16,354 bases of DNA, from the NCBI GenBank assembly GCA_028703035.1, contig JAQVNR010000007.1:13974-30327 (forward strand), in the 5' to 3' direction. The first letter of the stretch is position 1. The number at the start of each line of letters is the position of its first letter. This stretch comes from Bacilli bacterium. Its GTDB lineage: Bacteria > Bacillota_I > Bacilli_A > RF39 > UBA660. The position numbers and the translations under genes were made by a program. Positions 12,665-16,354 of the stretch are shown here, one piece after another. The notes below the pieces were generated by a model. That model was given only the letters and a program-made list of their open reading frames with translations. It was not told where the DNA came from and searched no databases.

Positions 12665-14329
12665 ATGAGTAAAATCAATGTAATTGAAATGCATGCAACG
12701 TGGTTAACAATTAATTCTATAATTGGATGTACAAATGGATGTAAATATTGTTTTTTGCAATCATCTAATGGTAACATCAGCAAACCAAAGATTCTTGTAA
12801 ATCCCAAAGAAGCAATTAATCAACTATTATTATCAAAGTATTATACTTCAGATATACCTATTAACTTATTGCCAAATACGGATCCGTTCTTAAACGAATA
12901 TAATATTAAATATTTGGAACAATTATTTACACTTTTAAATGAAAAACAAGTAACAAACAATTTAATAATAGTAACTAAGTGTTATATTCCTGATTATTTT
13001 ATAAATTATATAAAAAAGTTAATTAATATTAGAGATAATATTGTATTTTATCTGAGCTATTCAGGGCTAGATAATTATATAGAGCCAAATGTTAATCACG
13101 AAAAAATTAAAGAAAATTTTATTAATTTAAATAAACATGGCATTAAGATAATTCATTATTTTAGGCCTCTTGTTCCTATGAATTCTACTCAAGAAAAAAT
13201 TGATGAAGTTTTGGGATTTGTAAAAAAATATACTAATATCTCAGTAATAACAGGACTGAAACTTAAAGAAAATTTTATTGATAAAATTAATTTTTGGGAT
13301 GAAATTGGTGATAGAAGAAATGAATCAATAAAAGCTGAGGGCGTATGGCCAGAACAAGCATATAACTATTTTTATAAAAATTATCAAATGAAAGATCATT
13401 ATGTTTTTCAAACAAACTTATGTGCTTTATCGTTATCTACTGGAAAATCATGTTTAGCATATTATAAATCGCTAGAATGTAAAAATTGCAATATTTGTCC
13501 TTTAAAGCAACGAGAATTATGTAAAAATAGTTATAATAGTATGAATTATGATGAAATAGAATTGAAACTTAAAGAAAATATTAATAAAATAGCAAATCAA
13601 AAAAAATCTATAAACTATATATTAGATATAGATAATAATATGCTAACTTTGGAAAATATAAAGTTGTCTATTGGAGATTTATCATATCTTACAAATGTTA
13701 TGAATTTGAAAATTTGTACTAATGAAAAAAAAGATAAAGATAATTATTTTAATACCTCATTAATTAATGCTAAACCATTAATATTACCAGGTAATATGAG
13801 CAATACAAATCATTTTTTGGATAAATATTATACTCGAGCTATTGAATTAAAAATAAGGTTTAAAAAAACTGAGCCAAAAGATTGGGATGTAATGACAACT
13901 TTGGCAGAGTTGACAGTTCAAATTGGTCATGTATTTAATGTTAAATTTAAGTATAAAATATTCAACGAAAAAAATAGAAATATAATTGATATTGGGGATG
14001 AAGTGTGTGATGTATTACTTCAAATTTGTTATATAGCATATTTAGAAGATATAAATTTAAAAAATATTAAGAACCATAATTTTTATGATCTAAATTTTAT
14101 TCCTATAATTTTAGGTCAGTTAATGGAAACCTTTATGGAAGAAAAAGGTTATAGATATTATAAAAAAAGAGATGGCTACCTAACTAATAAAGATTTTATA
14201 ATAGAAAGGATAAGAAACCTTTTTGCACTTATTTACAACTTAGGAATTATAAATGGAATAGATTTAGAATATGAGTTTGAAAAAATGTTAAAAGATGCAA
14301 ATGGTTTTTTGGATAATTATAATGTATAA
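12665..14329 (+). CDS. Radical SAM protein (SplB-like) with all-alpha, MazG-like C-terminal region
   Basis: This 554-residue protein starts at ATG12665 behind AGGTGA. The radical SAM cluster motif is CTNGCKYC (Cys22, 26, 29). The following pattern, LLPNTDPFLNEYN (68-80), LIIVTKCYIPD (100-110), FYLSYSGLDNYIEPN (128-142) and GIKIIHYFRPLVPMN (159-173), resembles the COG1533 family that includes spore photoproduct lyase. A second cysteine group (253, 263, 272, 275, 278, 286) may bind an auxiliary iron-sulfur cluster or zinc. After a ~90-residue linker, residues 383-554 are helical. They contain DVMTTLAELTVQIGHVF, GDEVCDVLLQICYIAYL and later NLGIINGIDLEYEFEKM, resembling MazG/all-alpha NTP pyrophosphohydrolases; the acidic set E415, E446 and D449 is only partly conserved. 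The substrate is unknown. The radical SAM call is secure; the C-terminal call is tentative. Confidence 0.85.
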   Translation: MSKINVIEMHATWLTINSIIGCTNGCKYCFLQSSNGNISKPKILVNPKEAINQLLLSKYYTSDIPINLLPNTDPFLNEYNIKYLEQLFTLLNEKQVTNNLIIVTKCYIPDYFINYIKKLINIRDNIVFYLSYSGLDNYIEPNVNHEKIKENFINLNKHGIKIIHYFRPLVPMNSTQEKIDEVLGFVKKYTNISVITGLKLKENFIDKINFWDEIGDRRNESIKAEGVWPEQAYNYFYKNYQMKDHYVFQTNLCALSLSTGKSCLAYYKSLECKNCNICPLKQRELCKNSYNSMNYDEIELKLKENINKIANQKKSINYILDIDNNMLTLENIKLSIGDLSYLTNVMNLKICTNEKKDKDNYFNTSLINAKPLILPGNMSNTNHFLDKYYTRAIELKIRFKKTEPKDWDVMTTLAELTVQIGHVFNVKFKYKIFNEKNRNIIDIGDEVCDVLLQICYIAYLEDINLKNIKNHNFYDLNFIPIILGQLMETFMEEKGYRYYKKRDGYLTNKDFIIERIRNLFALIYNLGIINGIDLEYEFEKMLKDANGFLDNYNV

Positions 14330-15422
14330 AAAAGATTACGAATTTGAAAACATAACTTTTACAGTTCAAGCAAATAATTATGAAGACTTTAATTCTCAGT
14401 TAAGACATATATCTCAATTTTATATTTCTTTATCAGAATTTAGCAATTATAGTGATAAAATTAATATAAAATATGTTGTAGATGTCAAGCTGTATGAAGA
14501 ATTAAAAAACAAAATAAAGGGGAAAAAAGCAAGACTTTATCAATCATTTGAAAATCAGATTCATGCAGAATATTCTATGGAAAATAATACAAAAATCTAT
14601 TTAATAGATACTGAAGAATATATTTGTATTAAATATGGAGACAATGATTACGAAACAATAACGGACGGAAGAAAGATATCTGAAAGATGGCTTTTTCGAG
14701 TAGTGAGAGAAATATTAGTTAGAAAAAATGAAGAAAAAAAAGGATTATTTATGCATGGTACTGGATTAGTATTAGAGGACCAGGGAATATTGATATTAGG
14801 TAACTCTGGTGCAGGAAAAACAACTTTAGCAACTAGGTTATTAAGTGGAGCAGATTGTGAAAAACAATTTTTGTCAAATGATAGAGTGTTTTTATATAGT
14901 TCGGGAAATGAGTCAAGAATGGAATACTTTCCTATACCTGTAGTTTTAGCATCAGGAACTGTAAAAAACAATTTACAGTTAAACGAATATTTTGAAAAAA
15001 ACAATATTTATGAAAACAAAACAGGAAAGCCTTTTGATGAAGCTCCAGATAATGCAAAAATTGATATACCATTAACGGACATTTCAGAAATATTTGATAA
15101 AACATCATTAATTCCTATTCACAAAATTGACTTGATAATTTTTTCGAAATTAAATTTGTCAAATAATGATGGATTAACATCTAATTACTTATCAGCACAT
15201 CCAAGAGAAGTTGGATTAAGTCAAACGTGTTTTACAACACATGATTGGGAAAGCTTAAGAATGGAATGGATTTATAAAAGAAAAATCAAACACGATCAGA
15301 TAATTGAAGATAGAATTGTAACATTAAATAATCTTTCTGAAAGTGTACCTATAATACATTTGAATTTTGGTGTTCAAACTAAAACAGAGGATATAGTTAG
15401 ATTGATAAAAAAATACTATTAA
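14322..15422 (+). CDS. HPr kinase-like P-loop small-molecule or protein kinase
   Basis: The protein has 366 residues from ATG14322; in-frame ATGs at 14295 and 14301 lie deeper in the upstream gene and have no ribosome-binding site. Residues 1-130 form a mixed alpha/beta domain unlike the HPr-binding N-domain of true HPrK. Then comes GLFMHGTGLVLEDQGILILG leading into Walker A GNSGAGKTT (160-168), and FLSNDRVFLY, whose Asp187 sits at the second HPrK-type acidic site. This block is shared by HPrK-related kinases such as lasso-peptide and serine kinases. The gene overlaps the radical SAM stop by 8 nt, so the two are probably made together. No RiPP precursor, RRE protein or cyclase is present. Target unknown. 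Confidence 0.8.
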   Translation: MYKKDYEFENITFTVQANNYEDFNSQLRHISQFYISLSEFSNYSDKINIKYVVDVKLYEELKNKIKGKKARLYQSFENQIHAEYSMENNTKIYLIDTEEYICIKYGDNDYETITDGRKISERWLFRVVREILVRKNEEKKGLFMHGTGLVLEDQGILILGNSGAGKTTLATRLLSGADCEKQFLSNDRVFLYSSGNESRMEYFPIPVVLASGTVKNNLQLNEYFEKNNIYENKTGKPFDEAPDNAKIDIPLTDISEIFDKTSLIPIHKIDLIIFSKLNLSNNDGLTSNYLSAHPREVGLSQTCFTTHDWESLRMEWIYKRKIKHDQIIEDRIVTLNNLSESVPIIHLNFGVQTKTEDIVRLIKKYY

Positions 15423-15433
15423 ATTAAAAAATT

Positions 15434-15463
15434 TTGACTTGACATATTTATATTTGTTATACT
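15434..15463 (+). promoter_or_regulatory. Extended -10 promoter of the Nudix gene
   Basis: TTGACT (15434-15439), an 18-nt spacer and TATACT (15458-15463) preceded by TG plus one base (15455-15457) form an extended -10 promoter. An overlapping TTGACA (15439-15444) has poorer spacing to any -10. The Nudix gene can therefore be expressed apart from the radical SAM and kinase genes. Confidence 0.6.
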
Positions 15464-15497
15464 TATATTGAAATTATATAAAGAAAGATAGGTGAAG

Positions 15498-15519
15498 TTT
15501 CAAGTTTGTAACTTGGAAA
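15498..15519 (+). promoter_or_regulatory. Hairpin covering the Nudix ribosome-binding region
   Basis: TTTCAAGTT (15498-15506) pairs with AACTTG plus AAA (15510-15519), with a single bulged G and a TGT loop. The 3' arm includes TTGGAA, the only Shine-Dalgarno-like sequence at proper distance from ATG15524. Folding could hide it; regulation by it is speculative. Confidence 0.35.
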
Positions 15520-15523
15520 AATT

Positions 15524-16156
15524 ATGGAAATATTAAATATTTATAATGATAATCATGAATTATTAGGAACTTGTGAAAAAAAGCTAGCCCATAAATTAGG
15601 AATGTGGCATGAAGTATTTACTTGTTTAGTATTCAATCCTGAAAAAAATACAGTTTTTTTTCAAATAAAAAATCATTCTCACAATAATATACATGAAAAA
15701 GATTTAATAGAAATAACAGTAGGTGGACATTATCAAGCTGGTGAAAACTTGGAAGATGGGATAAGAGAACTAGAAGAAGAAACAGGTCTTAAAGTTAAAT
15801 TTAAAGACTTAGTTAATTTAGGAATTAGACAAGTTGCAACAACACCAACACCAACATATGTAATTAGAGAATTTCAAAATATATTTTTATGTCCTATAAA
15901 GGGAAACTTAGCAAGTTTTAAGAATTTTGATTCTAACGAAGTATCAGAATTTATTGAATTTAATATAGATGAATTAATTAATTTACTTTTAAAAAGAAGT
16001 GATAAAATTGTAGGAAGCACACAATCAGGTAATAGAGAAGTGAATTTAACAAATTTTGTTGAAAGCTTTTTAAGTGGTGATAAGTTATATTTAAGATTAT
16101 TAATTGCAACAAAAAGATATATTAATAAAGAAGATTTAGAATTGATATTCTGGTAA
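15524..16156 (+). CDS. Nudix hydrolase, isopentenyl-diphosphate-isomerase-like subgroup
   Basis: This 210-residue protein has a Nudix box GGHYQAGENLEDGIRELEEE followed by TGL (about residues 67-89). The metal-binding REL-x-EE core is intact. Between GE and RE there are six residues instead of the usual seven. I recall that spacing (GE-x-x-EDGIRE) in Firmicutes proteins annotated as IDI-like or YfcD-like Nudix hydrolases, but I cannot confirm it here. The N-terminus (IYNDNHELLGTCEKKLAHKLGMWHEVF) also fits that subgroup, and IREFQNIFL follows the box. Nudix enzymes hydrolyse nucleoside diphosphates linked to another group. A terminator follows. Substrate and any link to the radical SAM and kinase genes are unproven. 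Confidence 0.88.
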   Translation: MEILNIYNDNHELLGTCEKKLAHKLGMWHEVFTCLVFNPEKNTVFFQIKNHSHNNIHEKDLIEITVGGHYQAGENLEDGIRELEEETGLKVKFKDLVNLGIRQVATTPTPTYVIREFQNIFLCPIKGNLASFKNFDSNEVSEFIEFNIDELINLLLKRSDKIVGSTQSGNREVNLTNFVESFLSGDKLYLRLLIATKRYINKEDLELIFW

Positions 16157-16195
16157 TATCTGATTCTAGAATAAATAGCAGAAATTTATAAAAAT

Positions 16196-16228
16196 GAAAG
16201 TAAGTAAAAATTTGAAACTTTCTTTTTT
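16196..16228 (+). terminator. Terminator-like hairpin after the Nudix gene
   Basis: GAAAGT (16196-16201) pairs with ACTTTC (16217-16222), with six T residues at 16223-16228. The stem is short and the loop is 15 nt, so the strength is moderate at best. Confidence 0.45.
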
Positions 16229-16235
16229 ATGTGAC

Positions 16236-16256
16236 TTTTAAGTGAAAATGTTACAT
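16236..16256 (+). repeat. 21-nt direct repeat, copy 1
   Basis: First of three exact copies of TTTT followed by AAGTGAAAATGTTACAT. It begins a few bases after the hairpin that follows the Nudix gene, which suggests the boundary of a separate element. Confidence 0.85.
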
Positions 16257-16270
16257 AAAATAAGTTTAAT

Positions 16271-16291
16271 TTTTAAGTGAAAATGTTACAT
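16271..16291 (+). repeat. 21-nt direct repeat, copy 2
   Basis: Second exact copy, starting 35 nt after the start of copy 1. Direct repeats of this kind, ending in ...TTACA, resemble the multiple terminal repeats of IS21-family insertion sequences. That link is from memory of the family, not shown by any transposase here. Confidence 0.85.
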
Positions 16292-16294
16292 ATG

Positions 16295-16324
16295 AAAATT
16301 GATAAAAAAATCAATTTTTATTTT
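16295..16324 (+). terminator. Hairpin between repeat copies 2 and 3
   Basis: AAAATTGAT (16295-16303) pairs perfectly with ATCAATTTT (16310-16318) across six adenines and is followed by T-rich sequence to 16324. It resembles an intrinsic terminator, or a structural part of the repeat region. Confidence 0.4.
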
Positions 16325-16329
16325 GGCGA

Positions 16330-16350
16330 TTTTAAGTGAAAATGTTACAT
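16330..16350 (+). repeat. 21-nt direct repeat, copy 3, at the window edge
   Basis: Third exact copy, starting 59 nt after copy 2. The window ends 4 nt later, so the array may continue. All three copies point the same way. Confidence 0.85.
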
Positions 16351-16354
16351 TTTT

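Noticed and set aside
14295..14321. Longer N-terminus for the HPrK-like kinase from ATG14295
   Set aside because: It would extend the overlap with the radical SAM gene to 35 nt and has no ribosome-binding site; ATG14322 gives a typical 8-nt coupled overlap.
12665..15422. Lasso-peptide or other RiPP cluster
   Set aside because: The kinase type can occur in such clusters, but no precursor peptide, RRE/PqqD-like protein, protease or cyclase is found in the window.
16236..16350. CRISPR array
   Set aside because: Spacings between copies are unequal (14 and 38 nt), the repeat is short, and there are no cas genes; the arrangement fits element ends or operators better.

Overview
The window comes from a low-GC, Gram-positive-type bacterium. 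It is very AT-rich, ribosome-binding sites are AGGAGG-like, the chaperone operon is controlled by HrcA/CIRCE, and the genes at the left edge look like spore-coat genes. UGA acts as a stop: the first pilin-like gene and frr both end in TGA, and tryptophan is encoded by TGG. This argues against a Mycoplasma-type code. A Bacilli-related lineage, perhaps an uncultured gut group, fits best. That placement is inference from gene content; nothing here fixes a species.

Layout: (1) Positions 1-1264 hold the C-terminus of a LysM protein overlapping a degenerate kinase-fold protein, the arrangement of spoVID-ysxE in Bacillus, plus a convergent 61-residue membrane protein. (2) Positions 1408-4713 are a likely operon: a pilin-like protein with a LamG-type C-terminal domain, a canonical pseudopilin-like protein, a small tail-anchored protein, ribosome recycling factor (frr) and an unassigned 171-residue protein. 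It ends at a hairpin terminator. (3) Positions 4770-11192 are the heat-shock locus. A consensus sigma-A promoter is flanked by two CIRCE operators, followed by hrcA, grpE and dnaK, then an intrinsic terminator-like hairpin, then an M3 oligopeptidase (pepF type) inserted ahead of dnaJ. (4) Positions 11193-11670 have no intact gene. They contain two terminator-like hairpins, weak promoter-like sequence and a possible decayed minus-strand reading frame. (5) Positions 11671-16156 are accessory genes: a LysR-type regulator, a radical SAM protein with a C-terminal all-alpha (MazG-like) extension, an HPr-kinase-like P-loop kinase overlapping it by 8 nt, and a Nudix hydrolase with its own promoter. 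(6) Positions 16157-16354 hold a terminator-like hairpin, then three direct copies of a 21-nt repeat running to the window edge.

The chaperone genes form an ordinary repressor-controlled protein-quality system, with a peptidase that may clear peptides made under stress. The most unusual part is the LysR / radical SAM / kinase / Nudix group. Its members share nucleotide- or phosphate-related chemistry, but I recognise no named pathway that uses this combination, so any joint function is hypothetical.
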